The translations under genes and the position numbers were made by a program. 64,000 nt of DNA, from NCBI GenBank assembly GCA_036927565.1, contig JAYESD010000001.1:74543751-74607750 (forward strand), given 5' to 3'. Below the pieces are notes generated by a model. It was not told where the DNA came from, ran no database searches, and saw only the letters and a program-made list of their open reading frames with translations. Source of the stretch: Tuctoria greenei. Taxonomy: Eukaryota > Streptophyta > Magnoliopsida > Poales > Poaceae. Positions within the stretch are counted from its first letter, which is position 1, and every line of letters starts with the position of its first letter. Below are positions 12,301-25,514 of the stretch, piece after piece.

Positions 12301-13865
12301 CCTTGTCCGCACAATATCAGGGCGTTTACATTACACTCCCTAATGACTGGGCCCCATGGGGTCGTCGTCTACCTCCCGCCAAGCGCGCGACCGCGGCGGC
12401 GCCTCGCCGGAGCTCTCGCCGCCCGTCGATCCACATAACGGATCCTTTCCAAACTTGCTGCCTAACCCTATTTCGAGGTGTTGGGCATGCCGGTGGGGAC
12501 AGCGCACGTCGGCGATGGCCGGAAAGGCTTGCGCGACGGCGGCGGCGGCGATTAGAGTTTCGGCCATGTAGGCTGAGCCCTACAATGGGTGAAACTGATC
12601 GGGAAGACCTCGGGAAGATTCATGGAAGCAAGGGGAACAAGAATCTGGCCATAAGAGGGAGATAAAAGGCTTGGAAACTGGTGGCATCTACGGACCGAGG
12701 AAGGAAAAATCAGCGGTTGGGGAAAAATGGGATTCTGGTGTGAATACCCGATGAAACTCGATGACTCTTGTTCGAGGTGATGTGCCTGGCCATATAGAAC
12801 TACATAGCACATGTGCACCAGGAATAAATAACCGTGCAAAAAGAATTTCGAACGCGAACTGACTATACTCATACTTGAAGATCGTCAGAAGAAATGGAAA
12901 TACGGGGGCTAGGAAGCATGGCATGGGCTGAAACTTTAGGAGCATGTTCTACATGTAAGTGCACACCTCTTTGCTTCAAGCACCGACGGGAGATGATGCT
13001 TACATTGCCAGGGCATCGAGGGATAGAGGGCGGCAAGAATAGAGGAGCACGCTGGCGGTCTGAAAATTTTCAAACCCGTTGATGGGGAGCCTTAAACTGT
13101 GAAGGGGAATGATCAAGGAGCTGCGCAAGAGGCTGGGGAGTAACCCAGGGCGAAGAAACTAGAGCCATACCGTTGCCCTTGGCGGATTTCGAGGGAGAGG
13201 AGAAGAACTCGCCAGGAGTGAACTTTTTGCGCCCAACTGAAGAACAGAGGTGAAAGACTCGACTTGGGGACTGAGGAGGTGATAAGGAGGAGCCTGGGGA
13301 TGAGCTGTATGCAGCTGGTGTCGAAGCAAGGAGGCAGGCAGCTCTGTGGAAGTTGCATGCCGGGAGGTGGCACCATGGGAAGAGCAGGGGCGAATTTGGG
13401 CCTATGACCAGTGGGTCCCACATCTCTATTCAAGCTTATCTTCTCTGGACATTGAATTCTCCCACCCACTTATGTTCTAAATTTTTAGATATTTTATGGT
13501 AGACAAATTTGGAGGTGAAGAAATGGATTCTGAAATCAGAATGTTGATTTGACAAAGTTTGAATTGAATTCAAATTTAAATTTGAATTTGACTTGAATTC
13601 AGTGGAGCTATTGAATTACATAGCGAACTTGCTTCAAAAATTATGAAACTTTTGCAGGGATGCTATTTGGAATATTTGGAATCCATTGGTTAACTCAAAT
13701 ATTTATGTTAACTTCATTTGATCATTAGCTAAGTTTATATTTTTGAATTTCCTCATTTGGAGTTTTTGAATTAATTTGATTTTCTAATTTCTATTAATTC
13801 TTTTTATCATTCAAAAAATTTTAGTCCAAACTGAACTTTGACTTTTGGAAATTTGGGCTTTTACA
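9303..13865 (-). repeat. 5' LTR of element B, 4.56 kb
   Basis: On the minus strand the LTR begins TGTAAAAGCCCAAATTTCC at 13865 and ends GGTCCCCA at 9303, followed by a 5-bp spacer and the PBS. It includes a GC-rich part near 12290-12570 containing short fortuitous frames. Most of its length from about 9540 to 13560 has a recognisable diverged counterpart in the next block, which supports the view that this is repetitive LTR sequence and not a gene region. The length is at the high end for a plant LTR. Confidence 0.7.
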
Positions 13866-16800
13866 TCCACGAAGACCAAACAGCGGCGGCATAGTTCCCA
13901 TATGAGTATATCACTCGGAGAGTCCCGAGTCTCATCGGACAACCATAATCATAAGCACAGAGGTTAGTACCTGCAAAACAACTTATATATCAACCGTGAG
14001 CACGAAGTCTCAACAAGACTTAACCGTCTCACCTAAACATGAAACTCTACATGAGGGTAAAGACATGAACATAGGATGGCAGATTTGCATAATGGACTCG
14101 CCTAAATGTGGGTCCTTATTTTCAGATTTATAGCAGCAGCTTAAACCTTGTGCCGTGCAACATCTTAACTCCACAATCAAACAAAAAACGCTTCATCACA
14201 ATGCTGCATGCCCAAGGTGGAAAAATAAATTTAGTGAGCACTATACTAATACATACAACATAGCAATACAATGATACTATAATCTTCATAACAACAGTAA
14301 TTAATTCTCATCTCAAGTGCAAGTATTAACTATGTCACAACTCAGTGAGCAAGTGGTACTCATATCCGCGAGGGATGGTGATTCGAAACAATGATACCTG
14401 GAATACACGACACATACACCCGTACTGGAATTCACCTAGGTGCACTCCACGGACGTCATACGCAGCCACCTTTCTCAAGTTCCGCCCAAGTTGAATCGAT
14501 TCAATCTTCTAGGACAGTATTCCCACTCATGGTGCACTGCACCCTTCCGCTGTGATGATATCGTGAGCGAGTTTCCTTCTACTGTGTTTTGGCCGAAAGC
14601 CAGAGGTGATGGAAAAAGTCTCAACAAAAGCTTCCCAAGGTACTTTGGTTTCCTCGACCCCATATATCCAGTATGACTCCGGTACAGTTCAAACTTGCTC
14701 AGCAAAGCGGCATACGAATCGGTCCTTAACCGACACAGGCAGGGCTACCTACCCAAGACCACGTCTTGCTGCATCCTATGCCCCTACCCGGTCTCATATT
14801 CAGATTACTACTCCATTTCTTTGCACAATTCCCGTGTGAAGAAGTCCTAGCCATGCGAGTAGATTCCAACTACTCGACTTCTACCGAATCCTATACAATA
14901 TTTAGCATTGCATAATCTACACGATGACTTAACAACTACCCAAATAATCCATGGGTTGATCTGCTCATGCAACTAAATTTTCAATCACCTTAGCCCTAAT
15001 GCACATAACTCACCCTAGACATAGGTCATACAAATCAAAATTTTGTAATAGCGCTTAAATGAAAACCGGGGCTTGCCTGTTTGCAAGACGGTATCAAAGT
15101 TAATCTCCATAGGGATGACTTCAAGTAGCTCCGGGATCGCCTTGAGCTCGGCAACTAATCGATATGCAAAGAATTATGCAAGTTAATCAATACCGGTATT
15201 ATGATATAGCTTAATGGAAAGATAGTTAAGTATATGAATTTAAGCTTAATGGTTCTGGAAGTTTTACAGGGGACACTAGCTACTGTGGGCGAGGTGCTGG
15301 CCAAAATTGGTATCCATTCATAGAAGTTACTGTTGTATAAAATTCAATGAACCTAAGTAATTCCCATAATTTTGAGTAAAAATTTGTAGCTTTGACATGG
15401 CTAAAAGTTGGTGTTATATTTATATAAGGTCAAGAGTGACTCAACAAAATTGGTTTCATAATTTTCTAAGCATTCTACTGTGAGATATTGAATTTACAAG
15501 TTTGGACAATTTACTAAAAACTTTCTGGACATTTTGGAATTTTCAGGTACATAGAGATTGGAAACACAATTTGGCTATTCCAATGAACTCAAATGGACCT
15601 GAAATTTTTACTGGAACTCAAGAAAATTATTTGGAATGATGTGGACAAATTTGATAAGTTTTTAGTAAATGGAGCACCAGTAACTAATTCCAATATAATT
15701 TTGTTTTATAGAATTATTGAGATAAATTTATGGATTTTAATACAGATACAAATGATCCACATGAAATTATAGAATATCCTGGTTCCAACAAAATCTATTT
15801 GGGATTTTTTCGACAAGTATTCTAGGAGATATGGATTTTCAAAGTCAGAACCAAATCTGGAATTTACTTTAAATGGGAAAATTTGAAGAAGGAAGGGGGC
15901 CCACGGGTTTAAAATCAACCAATAGGAAGAAAACAACACGGGGTCCACATAGTGCGCACTGTGGCCGCAGCGGATCCACGGCCGCAAAGGATCCAGGCCG
16001 CACGCCACAGAAGCTGACGACTGGGTCCTGCGGGGTCTTCTTCCACCTCGCGCCAGTGGCACTCAGGCGCGGTGCGCTGCGTGGTCCAACGGCGGCCACT
16101 TGCCGCACCCACCTAGAATCCGACGGAGAACATGAAGGTACAGTTTCCTATGGCGATTGGCGGCCGGAGATGTGGTCTCGACAGCGGCGGGCGGAGCTAG
16201 GGTTTCGGCGACGTCGGCAAGACTCAAACAATGCCCGAACAAGCTGGAAAATGACTGGGAAGCTTCCTGGAATCCTGGGGAGGATGATTAGGGGACGTAA
16301 AATGATTGGAAAAGCCAGCGACGTCGAGTTCGTTGGTGACCCGAGCCATGAGCGGCGGATTTGGGGAGAACAGCACGTATGGCGCGTATAATCGATGAAT
16401 CTTCAATCTTATTATTCCTATGGATTCGCAACAGACTCTTGAACATTATATCAATCAAGATTGAACTATAATCATGAGTGTTTTTAGAATTTAACCTCAA
16501 ATCTAGCTCAGTTCATACAAAAAGTTAATCGGAAAATTCACTAATACTCAAGCTAGGAGGGATGGAAAGGGCTGAAACTTTACTAGCAGATTCAAAAAAC
16601 TATAGCACACCTTTTTCCTTCAAGGACCGAGGTGAGATGATGCTTGCATCCCTGGGTCATCGAGGGAGCAGAGGGCGGCCAAACAGGGGAGTTTGCCGGC
16701 GGCACGAAAATCGTCAAGGTCTTCGATGGGGAGGCTAAAACTGTGAAATAAATTGATCAAGGAGCTGCGCCAAAGGTTGAGGAGTGACCTAGTGTGAATA

Positions 16801-17621
16801 AATTTAAGCCATACTGATGATCCTTGCTGGATTTTGAGGAGGAGTGGAAGAACTCGGTTGTTGCAAGAATTCTGCTTCATGGAGCTCACCAGGGTGAACT
16901 GATCGACTTGGGGGCTGGGAAGATGATAAGGAGGAGCCTTGGGGGGGGGGGGCTGTAGGCAGGTGGAGGCGACATAAGCGAGCAGGGTGATCGGTGGCGT
17001 CTGCATGCCGGGAGGTGGCGCCACGATAAGAACAGGGGCGAAAATGAGTCACTGACCAGTGGGTCCCACCTATCCCTTCAAGCCTATCTTCTGCAGACAC
17101 TGAAATATCCCACCAACTTGTGTCCACAAATTCTAGATATTTTATAGTAGACGAAATTGAAGGTGTAGAAATTGAATCTGAAATCAGATTGTTGATTTGA
17201 CAAAGGTTCATTTGAATTTGAATACGGCTCAAATTTTTTATGCATCTCGAATAAAATAGCAAATGAAGTTCAAAAATCTTGGAACTTTGAAGTTAATTAT
17301 TTTGAACCAAAAGAGATCTCTTGAAAAATTTGGAATTCATTGGGACAAATTTAAGTACACATCACCTTTTCAAGTCGATGTGGAATTATATTTTAAGTGC
17401 GTGTCTAAGTCAATGGAAACTTTCTTCAAAATTCTTGAAACTTCGCAAAGAGTCTAGTTAGAATATGGTAAGACCATTGGTGAAGTCCAATTGTTATGTT
17501 AACAAAGTCTGAGCATGAGGTAGAAAAAGATTTTTAAGTTCACCTCATTGTAACATGTTCATCATTGTATGTGAATATAATTCTATCTTTCTTTACTTGC
17601 ATTTAATCCTCAACTGCTATT
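13866..17621 (-). repeat. Diverged LTR copy related to LTR B (element C fragment)
   Basis: Blocks of this segment match LTR B in the same order and orientation: around 13930-14120 with 9590-9780; the phrase ACCGGGGCTTGCCT at 15066 with 10856; 16640-16790 with 13000-13130; and 17005-17200 with 13355-13550. The match starts in the interior of the LTR, directly at the terminus of LTR B. The simplest reading is that element B inserted into an older relative. Open frames in 15870-16390 coincide with a GC-rich patch shared with LTR B (12290-12570) and are not believed to be genes. The far end is lost in the CACTA element that follows. Confidence 0.65.
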
Positions 17622-17654
17622 CACATTGGAAACATGTGGGATTTTAAACCCGAT

Positions 17655-18095
17655 GATTTGCAACGGCCAGGGCTGTTGCAAATAAGGGAAAAACCATCGC
17701 AAATAAGCTATTTGCGATGGCTCCGCTTATTTCCTATGGTTTTTGGCCGTCTCAAGTTATTCGTCGCAATTAAGCTTATTTGTGAAAGCCACTATCGCAA
17801 ATAAGGCTATTTGCGATGGCTAGGTACAGCCGTCACAAATTACGGCCAGGACACGGGTGGCCCCCATGCGGCTATTTGCAATGTTTGGGCCGTCGCCAAT
17901 AATACCAGATGATGGGACCCACGCGACCATCCGATGGGACCCACACGACCATTTGCGAAGCTTTGCCGTCGCAAATAGGACCTTAATTGGGACGACCTGG
18001 CCTGCGCAAATAAAAGAGGCTATTTTGCCACGGCCAAGAGCCTTATTTGCGATGGCACTGTATAAAAAGCCGTCGCAAATAAGGTTTTAATTTCA
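17655..18095. repeat. Left subterminal repeats of CACTA element 1
   Basis: About a dozen direct and inverted copies of a motif close to GCCGTCGCAAATAAG occur here, spaced by roughly 20-40 bp. Such blocks are the binding sites of the element's DNA-binding protein in En/Spm-type transposons (family knowledge). The same motif fills 25515-25786 at the other end. Confidence 0.8.
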
Positions 18096-18392
18096 AAAAA
18101 AAAAACAGAAAATGCTACTCTGCTCGATGGCCAAAAACACAGAGCAGACAAAACACATCACAATATATAACAGTCACAAAATAGCATTAGAATATATTGT
18201 CGATACATCGCACATCACCATCAACAAAGCAAACAAGGGATCACTCGCCCGTCTAACCTCCGAAGCCACCTCCGAAGCCATCGAGGTCATCGTCGCACCT
18301 CATTCCTGGTGGCGGTAATGATGGCAACAGAGTTTGAGCAGCCGTCGCAGATCCCTGCAATTAATGAAACTTAGAGTTAGAATTGAAATGCA

Positions 18393-18712
18393 TCAATCTC
18401 CCTCCCTTCCTCTCCCTCTATCTCCATCTACATCTCTCTCTCTCTTTTCATTGCCCTCTCTTTATCTCAATCTATCTCTCTCTCCCACTCGATCTCCCCA
18501 TTGCTATCATTTTCCCTCTATCTTCATCTACATCTCCCTCTCTCCCTCTATCTTCCTCTCCCTCTATCTCCATCTACATCTCCCTCTCTCTCTTCATTCC
18601 TCTCACACTCTATCTACATCCTTTTCCCTCTATCTTACTCCCTTTTCTAGCTCTATCTCTCACTCTATCTAACTATCTCTCACTCTCACTCTCACTCTCT
18701 TTCCTTGCTTTA
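18393..18712 (+). repeat. Degenerate polypyrimidine (CTCTCTATCTCC)n tract
   Basis: About 320 bp of the plus strand consist of T and C with occasional A, in loose units such as CTCCCTCTATCTCCATCTA. The Ser/Leu/Pro-rich open frames across it are by-products of the composition. It lies between the left subterminal repeats and the 3' end of the second gene of CACTA element 1. Confidence 0.85.
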
Positions 18713-18916
18713 TTTTAGCTAAGTTGAGGTAAAACTAGAATTGTTAAGTTGACATAGAAAATTACCTAACCCGTAGAAGAAGGGTCACCTGGAAGGACTG
18801 GTAGTGGCGGTAGCTGGATCCCCAGACCTTGCGCCCGAACAATGGCTTGTCATTGCAAACATTAGATGTTACCTATTAGTAAGTCATTTATGCTAAATTA
18901 ATGAGAACTTCAATTT

Positions 18917-20933
18917 TCATTTTGTTACGTCCATTGTGTCCCGCATCAGCGCCATACAGGCTTCCTGGGAAGAGATTGTGGCCTCCATCACGATCCTTTG
19001 TTGTTCCACCACGTTCCTTCATCATTCCGCCTCCCTCTTTTCCTCCTCCTGTCACCTGATGTCCTCTTCTATGGTTTCTCGGAGGGACTGCATCTTGATG
19101 TCTTTCTTCAAGACGCGGCGACCTGACGTGCCCACCGATGAAACCTGTGTGGAGCTGCCTCTCGCAGGTCTCGCCGCCCTCGAGTCGACAACTCCATCAA
19201 ACATGGCGAGCCTATAAAAAAATATGTCAGTAATATGAAATTGAAATATCTTGAATACTTTGCATTGAAAATGATAAAATGACTTATGAACTCACCTTCC
19301 GTGTGCTCTACCACCTCTGCTTGCATACGTGGCTTGAGGATCGATGTGTTCATGTTCCCAATCAAAATCTTCGCCGTGTATCTTCTTAGCCTCCTCCCCG
19401 TACTGAGCCTAGCAAATAAGAATACAGTGTAAGTTCAAAAATCTATATAATTATATTCAATATGAATGATTTCTAAATTTACCAATCGCTCGGCTGTGGC
19501 CTGACTACACCCCTGAGGCTGAGAAGGGTCCTTATGACCTCTCTTCTAGATCTCAGAAGGGGTCGGCGGCACCTCCGTCTCGCACTCCTATCAATATATG
19601 TTAGTACGAACAGTATATTATGAATATATAAACATAAGTTACATACACTTACCATGCATTTAGCTAAATGCAAATGGTTATCTTGGCCGTGCCTGCTCTT
19701 CCCCTCAACCCCTCTGCACTCTCGAGCCATTTCGGACTAAGCCTTAAACTCATCGCTAGCCTAGTAACGACAAAGGGCGCGGAATGCATCGGACCAACCC
19801 TACAACCAGCTCACGTGGCCCTGCACATAGTTGTAGATCGTTAAAAATACCATTGAGGAAATTATCAGAAAAAATATTTACTACACCCCACGTACCTGCA
19901 CTTACTCCTCCTTCGTCAGGTGCCTCTCGCTCTCTTGCTGGAAGTGTAGCACGTGTTGCTGGTTTGCCTTCAAGTGCTCATTGATAATTTGAGTATGAGC
20001 GTTCAACAAAGCTAGTCGAAGCGCCTTGGAAACATTGTATTGAAACACTATCCTCACATCCTCAACCATGCGAGGGTTGTTCGAGTCCTCTAAAATATAC
20101 CTTGCCTGTGATAAATAATATATTGAAGAGATGCTCATTAAAAGAGTTTAAGAGTTAAAACATAGAAACTTTTTTTAATGTACTTACCATAAAATCCATC
20201 CATACGACCTCCTAAAGGTTGTCGTGCTCCTGGTGAGTGACGCGTGCGTAGACCTCCCACGAAAGAGCAAGCACCCCCTCGATGACCCTGAGATAGTGCA
20301 AACGCATTAAGGACCCGAGGACACTGTTCACCGGTCTGTGGTGCCTCTCACCGGTGAAATACGCATCGTACCAAACCCTGCAAGATATTTATTGATTCAT
20401 TACTTAAGTAACAAAACAAAAACTAGAATTGAAGACTACGATTTTATTAGTTGTCTCCAATCAGATGAATTACAATCCTCTGTGAAGGGACCACAGGAGG
20501 AAGACAAAGTGAGTCCTCCTCGTTCTCCGTGTATGCTGGGGCGCCACGTCAGGTGACCCAGAAGGCTCGTCACCAGCCGAGTCAAAGGACTCAGGAACAA
20601 AAGGCTCGCCAGCCGAGGGCTGGCTGGTCGAGTGCTGGTTCATCGAAGGGTAGCCAAGCTCAACTAACACCGTAGCCTCTGAGTCAGTCGGTGAGGCTAC
20701 AACATTCAAATGATTCATAAGTAAGTTTAATTGGAATTGAATTTGGAAAATTTGTCAAAAATGAGTGAAATTTAACTGTGATGAAGCTATATAGCTGCTC
20801 ACAACGTGCCCCAACAGTTGAGAGTGTCTGCTCCCAATCGACGAGGCACCAGCGAAAGCGTCCTCAGGTCTAGAGGGGTAGAACCCCCTCGTCGGTGGCA
20901 CCCTTACCCTTATTTGACGCCATCTTGTTTTTA
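18917..20933 (-). pseudogene. Second CACTA gene of element 1 (Transposase_24-like), broken, multi-exon
   Basis: The minus strand appears to start MASNKGKG at 20933, continues with a Ser/Glu-rich segment ending GDEPSGSPDVAPQHTRRTRR (20718-20470), then ARYILEDSNNPRMVEDVRIVF (20138-19902), then SRHGQDNHLHLAKCMV (about 19700-19640), and ends in a charged helical region (MFDGVVDSRAARPARGSS ... RIVMEATISSQE) near 19210-18917 with two in-frame stops. The Transposase_24 assignment rests on the ARYILE and HGQ.NHLHLAK wording. Parallel text in the same order occurs at 37273-38312. The product would be the accessory, probably DNA-binding, CACTA protein. Exon borders are approximate. Confidence 0.65.
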
Positions 20934-21081
20934 TGGATAATCAGTAAATATGCAAATATGATATACAAAATTCATGTTACTATCTTCAAGAAAATGTTAC
21001 TTGTAATCACTTTCAAAACTCATCAACATCATTATCATGTGCCCTACTCCTTAAACTAGACCAACGATCTTCCATCATGGC

Positions 21082-24000
21082 CTATTCTATTTTCCGCTTT
21101 CGCATATCATCTGGCTCTACATCTTTAACATCTTCAACATCTCCAACAAACTGAACGAGTCCTGCACCAAGCTCGACGATAAAAGTGTCTGGCAACTCTT
21201 CTTCTTGGTACACTTCTTCAACGTCTTCACGATCATTGTAACCATCATCCCCATGAGTATATAATGCTCAAGAGGATCCACCTTATATACCAACCACCAA
21301 GCATTGAGCTTCGTGCATGGATAAGGTAGATAATACACTTGGTCCACATGATGTGCAAGAACAAATGTATCGTGACCTCTTAGTCGGTCCTTATGTTTCA
21401 CTTCCACCATTCCAAATTGGTTTTCTCAAGTTCCATGAGCCCAATCAAACACAGTCAAAGAAGACAACTCAAAGGGTCATATCTCCGGTAAAAGTAAATT
21501 CAAGGATTTTGTTAATGATCCCATAATAACCGCTTACATTTCCTTGAGTGTCTATTGCTCTCATCCCAACACCGGAATTTGATGTTTCCACGAGAGGACG
21601 AAGAGCTTCAAAATGAGTTGTACGGAATCGAAAGCCATTTACGTCATATCGACCATAGCTTCTAACATTCACCAACCCATAAGATAGCTGACGCAAATCT
21701 TCATGGATATTGTGAGTTTGACACTGTCAAAAATGATCGAAAGTTAAAATAATACTTCTTTAATAATAGTAACTTATAATATATAGAAGACGAGAGAGTA
21801 CTACATAATCTCAAAACCAGGATAGGAAACCCGGCCCTCCATTTATTACTTCTTTTCACATTCCTTCTACTTGTTTGGCTGTAGGTTGATGCCTATGTGG
21901 CCAACATTGTCTGTGGAACTCGCTGAACGTGAAAAACCATCTTTTAGAATACATGTGTAGAAAAATATGTTGATTATCATAAATGTAGGACAAACACTTA
22001 ATCAAAGTATTCCTACATGCCTTCTATGTTTGCATACATGTAGAGCAAAGCAACAGTCCTGTCACATTCGGACAACACGTAGGTCGTGTAGCTACCAACG
22101 GTAGTGCCTCTCGTTTGAAAAATGGAGAGGTCGCTTAAAGGGGGTGCTTCATGCACATTAAACCGCATCACCAAATTATTGATTTTTTTTCTTCTGCAAA
22201 GTAGACACTTGAAAAGTATCCTACTTCCTTCAGAGCATATGCTTCAGCGATGAACCCTTCCACCCTTGCCCTATTGCCAACCATTAGTTTTAGATATCGT
22301 AGCACTCTTTCAATGCGATACATCCTACATCCACCTGTATTGCACAGAACCGCCAACTTTAGCTTCGAATAGAAGATGGATAAGCAGATGTTGCATTGGA
22401 TTGAAGAAACCTGGTGGAAAAAAATTTCCATCTGACATAAAAGTATGGGTATCTTCTTCTCTAACTTATCCATCATCTATATCTTGATTTCATTAGCACA
22501 AATTTGTCTATAGAAATAGCTGAGCTCGCCTAAAACCTTCTACGCCGCATCATCTATATAGCATCCAAACATAACTTGTAAGAGTTTTTCCATTGTAATG
22601 TGATAATCATGACTCTTCAACCAAGTGATGTTTCCTGTGTTCACATTCACGGCTCGTTTCAGGCTAGCTACGTAACCATCTGGGAATTTCAAAGTTTTCA
22701 TCCATTTTATGACTTCTTTCTTTTATTTATATCGAAGACAGAAAGAAGCATGTGTCTTACCACCACTTTCATAGATTTCAAGAGTTGGACGGTGACAAAT
22801 ATCTGCCAAATCTAATCTAGCTTTGTAATTGTCTTTTGTTTTGCCAGGCACATCCATGCAAGTGCTTATGATACTTTGGCTCATGTAACGCTCCTGATGC
22901 ATGACATCAATGGTGTGCATTAGAATCAACGACTTCACATACGGTAGCTTCCAAAGTCCACATATGTGAGTCCAATTGTGTTCCTCTCCATAACATACAA
23001 AATATCCAGGACAACCTTTATTTGGTACCAGTTTGTCCAACATATCAGAAATTCCTGACCCGTTGAGAAGTTTTGGTGGTCCTTTAGTGCCAACGGTTTT
23101 ATTTCTAAAGACATGCTTTTGTTGCCTAAATATGTGATTAGAAGGCAGCCAACGTCTGTGACAATCTAAGTAAGATATTTTGCCTCCATGAGTTAGTCGA
23201 AAGCAATCCGTGTCTGAAGCACATATTGGACACGTCAGACGTCTGTGAGTGCTCCATCTAGAAAACATGTCGTATGCCGGCAAATCATGGACGGACCACA
23301 AAGAAGCAGCTCGAAGGTTGAATTTCTGCTTCTTGTAACTGTCGTACGCTTCGACTCCCGTCCACAAGACTTTCAATTCTTCGATAAGCAGCTGTAACAT
23401 CACGTTGCGACGTGACACGGGGTGATCAGGTCCAGGTACAATGAGGCTGAGAAACATGAACTTGTTCTTCGTACAAAGAGCCGGTGGCAGGTTGTACGGT
23501 ATGACAAAGACAGGCCAACAAGAGTATGGTGTGTCATTCGTACTGAATGGTGAGAATCTATCTATCACTAATCCGATGCGAACATTTCTCGCATCATGAG
23601 AAAAATCTGGATCGAAACGGACTAGCGTCTTCCATGCATTATTGCCAGACAGATGCGTCAAGAATTATTTGTTCTCATGTTTATCTTCTTTGTGCCATCT
23701 CATTTGTCTTGCAGTTCTTTTTGAAAGAAACAACTGCTTCAACCGATGTGTCACAGGCAAGTAACGAAGTTGCTTATGTGCGACATCTGTCATCACATTA
23801 TCGCCATCGTCATTAACAACTTTGACATACCTCGGTTTACCATATTTTAAGCACATATTCTCATTGGCGCGCTCTTTCCAGAATAACATGCAGTTGTCTG
23901 GGCACACATCAATTTTCTTATAGTTCATTTCGAGACCAGATATCTTGACCTTTGACTGATACATATCTTTAGGCGCTTTGTGAGGTTGTGGAAGGATATC

Positions 24001-24513
24001 GCTGATCAATTTCATGATATCATTTTAGCAGTTGATGGAAAAAAGTACTTAAACTTAATTGTCATAAATCTTGTCAAGAAAGCAAGGACGATCACAACTG
24101 TGTGTTCATGCAATGGCTCTTGTGATTTCTTCAGCTCCTCGAAGAACTCCTCTGCCTCATTTGTAAGGGGATCATCGGCTTCCAGAGCTTCTAGTATCTC
24201 ATCCATCCTATCAACCTCTATTATATCATCGTCCTCATCCACTTCTACTATGACTTGAGATTTAGTCTCGCCGTGGAAGTTCCACACCACATAATGTGGA
24301 GTGAAACCATTTTGACATAATTGAAACAAAAGATCCAATCTTCTCAAAAACTTGGTGTTCCGGCATTTTTGTACATGAGCACCGCACCATATCATCTATT
24401 GACAACGAAAATTCTCGATCCCAAAATTTACCTAACTTGATGTACCACTCACCCGAGTTTCCACCAGTTCTGCTCTTCCAACCAGTATACATCCAATTGC
24501 GGTCTTCACCCAT
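21082..24513 (-). pseudogene. TNP2-like CACTA transposase of element 1 (Transposase_21), broken
   Basis: The frame begins MGEDRNWMYTGWKSRTGG at 24513 (transposase-associated N-terminal domain). A 1-bp shift near 24365 leads into a stretch containing CRNTKFLRRL and NGFTPHYVVWNFHGE. The core at 24015-22723 is one frame with a single stop near 23665; it contains FVIPYNLPPALCTKNKFMFL, VPGPDHP, LPAYDMFSRWSTH and LILMHTIDVMHQERYMSQS. A further stop near 22720 precedes FPDGYVASLKRAVNV and a DUF4218-like part (ERVLRYLKLMVGNRARVEG). A DUF4216-like part (YGRYDVNGFRFRT; VEVKHKDRLRG) lies at 21696-21117, with the end near 21082. TNP2 cuts and joins the element ends. Transposition competence is lost. Confidence 0.8.
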
Positions 24514-24664
24514 GTTTGACTCTGTAGAAGCGGAAGAAATTATCGTTAATGTATGCAGGATTTATCGTGCTTATGACGAGACACAATACCTGAATCCAAA
24601 CAACCACCCGTCCGCTTATTTAACACTACACCCCCTATCCCAAATCCCATTTTTGTACATATAG

Positions 24665-25125
24665 TAACACTCAAGCAATCAGATTAAAAATTATAACCAT
24701 AATCTGAAAAACAAAGCAATTCAATTAAACATAAACAATTTCAAACATAACGATTATTAAATTGTAACTTATCAATTAATAAACATAAACAATTTTATTA
24801 TAAACATAGACATAAGCATTGATCTAAACTAGCTTAGAAAACTTAATCTCAATTAACAAAAAATTGAACATAGGCATAAATAAACATAAACATAATTAAA
24901 TCTAAACCTAGGTAAGCATGATTAACATAGACATAAGCATTACATATTTAATAGAACAATTATTCCTCTAATCAACAATTTAATATACAAATTACACAAT
25001 TCAATCAACTAATTACCAATTTAACAAACAAATTAAACAATTCAATCCTCTAATCAACTAATCACCAAATATTCAAACTAATTCAACACATTAAGCAAAA
25101 ATTCAACACTAATTAAACAAATTAA
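24665..25125. other. AT-rich 5' region of CACTA element 1
   Basis: This stretch consists mainly of AAACATAAACAATTTAA-like low-complexity text upstream of TNP2. No gene is visible. A similar AT-rich block occupies the same position in element 2 (32665-32955). Confidence 0.6.
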
Positions 25126-25127
25126 AC

Positions 25128-25470
25128 CATGGAGGAGGGGAGGGAGGGGGGAGGCCATGGAGGGGGGGGGCGGCCATGGAAGGTGGGGAGGGGGGTCGGC
25201 TAGGAGGAGGAGGGAGGGGCGGCCATGGACGGGGTGATCAGTTAGGAGGGGGGCGGCCATGGAAGGGGGGAGGGGCGTCCATGGATGAAGGAAGAAGGGG
25301 GCGGCCATGGAGGTGGAGGGGGACCGGCTATAGAGGGGAGGAAGGGGGAGGGGGCGGCCATGGATGGTGCGGCCATGGATAGGAGGGAGAAGAGGAGGGG
25401 GCAGCCATACCTTTCAGGCGGCGGAGCGGCGACGGCGGAGCAGTGGTGTGGCGGCGGCGGCGGCGCGCGC
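25128..25470 (+). repeat. G-rich tract of CACTA element 1
   Basis: The plus strand is a run of GGAGGGG, GGGGGG and GGCCATGGA blocks, with very little C outside repeated GGCCATGG. Many closely spaced runs of four or more G make G-quadruplex formation plausible. Glycine-rich open frames here are composition artefacts. On the transcribed sense of TNP2 (minus strand) the tract is C-rich, as in element 2. Confidence 0.8.
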
Positions 25471-25514
25471 GTATAGGGAAGGCAATGAGCTCCGTTTGGA
25501 AATGAATCGGCCCA

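Larger units (their letters stand above)
5788..13865 (-). mobile_element. Ty3/gypsy retrotransposon B (Tekay-like), interrupted by element A
   Basis: The minus strand carries a 4.56-kb LTR (13865-9303), a PBS (9297-9285), a long leader, gag starting near 7672, a CCHC knuckle, a retropepsin frame and the beginning of RT. The RT frame stops abruptly at 5788, where LTR A begins, in the middle of the conserved segment LCVDYRPLNAVTI. The remainder of B should lie to the left of A, outside the window. Frameshifts in gag show that the copy is inactive. Confidence 0.8.

Noticed and set aside
15870..16391. A 172-codon open frame on the plus strand and overlapping minus frames
   Set aside because: It lies in a GC-rich patch of an LTR that also occurs in LTR B (12290-12570) without conserving the frame; no domain is seen.
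18334..18718. Ser/Leu-rich proteins over the polypyrimidine tract
   Set aside because: Low-complexity CTCT DNA produces them in two frames; there is no start context or homologue.
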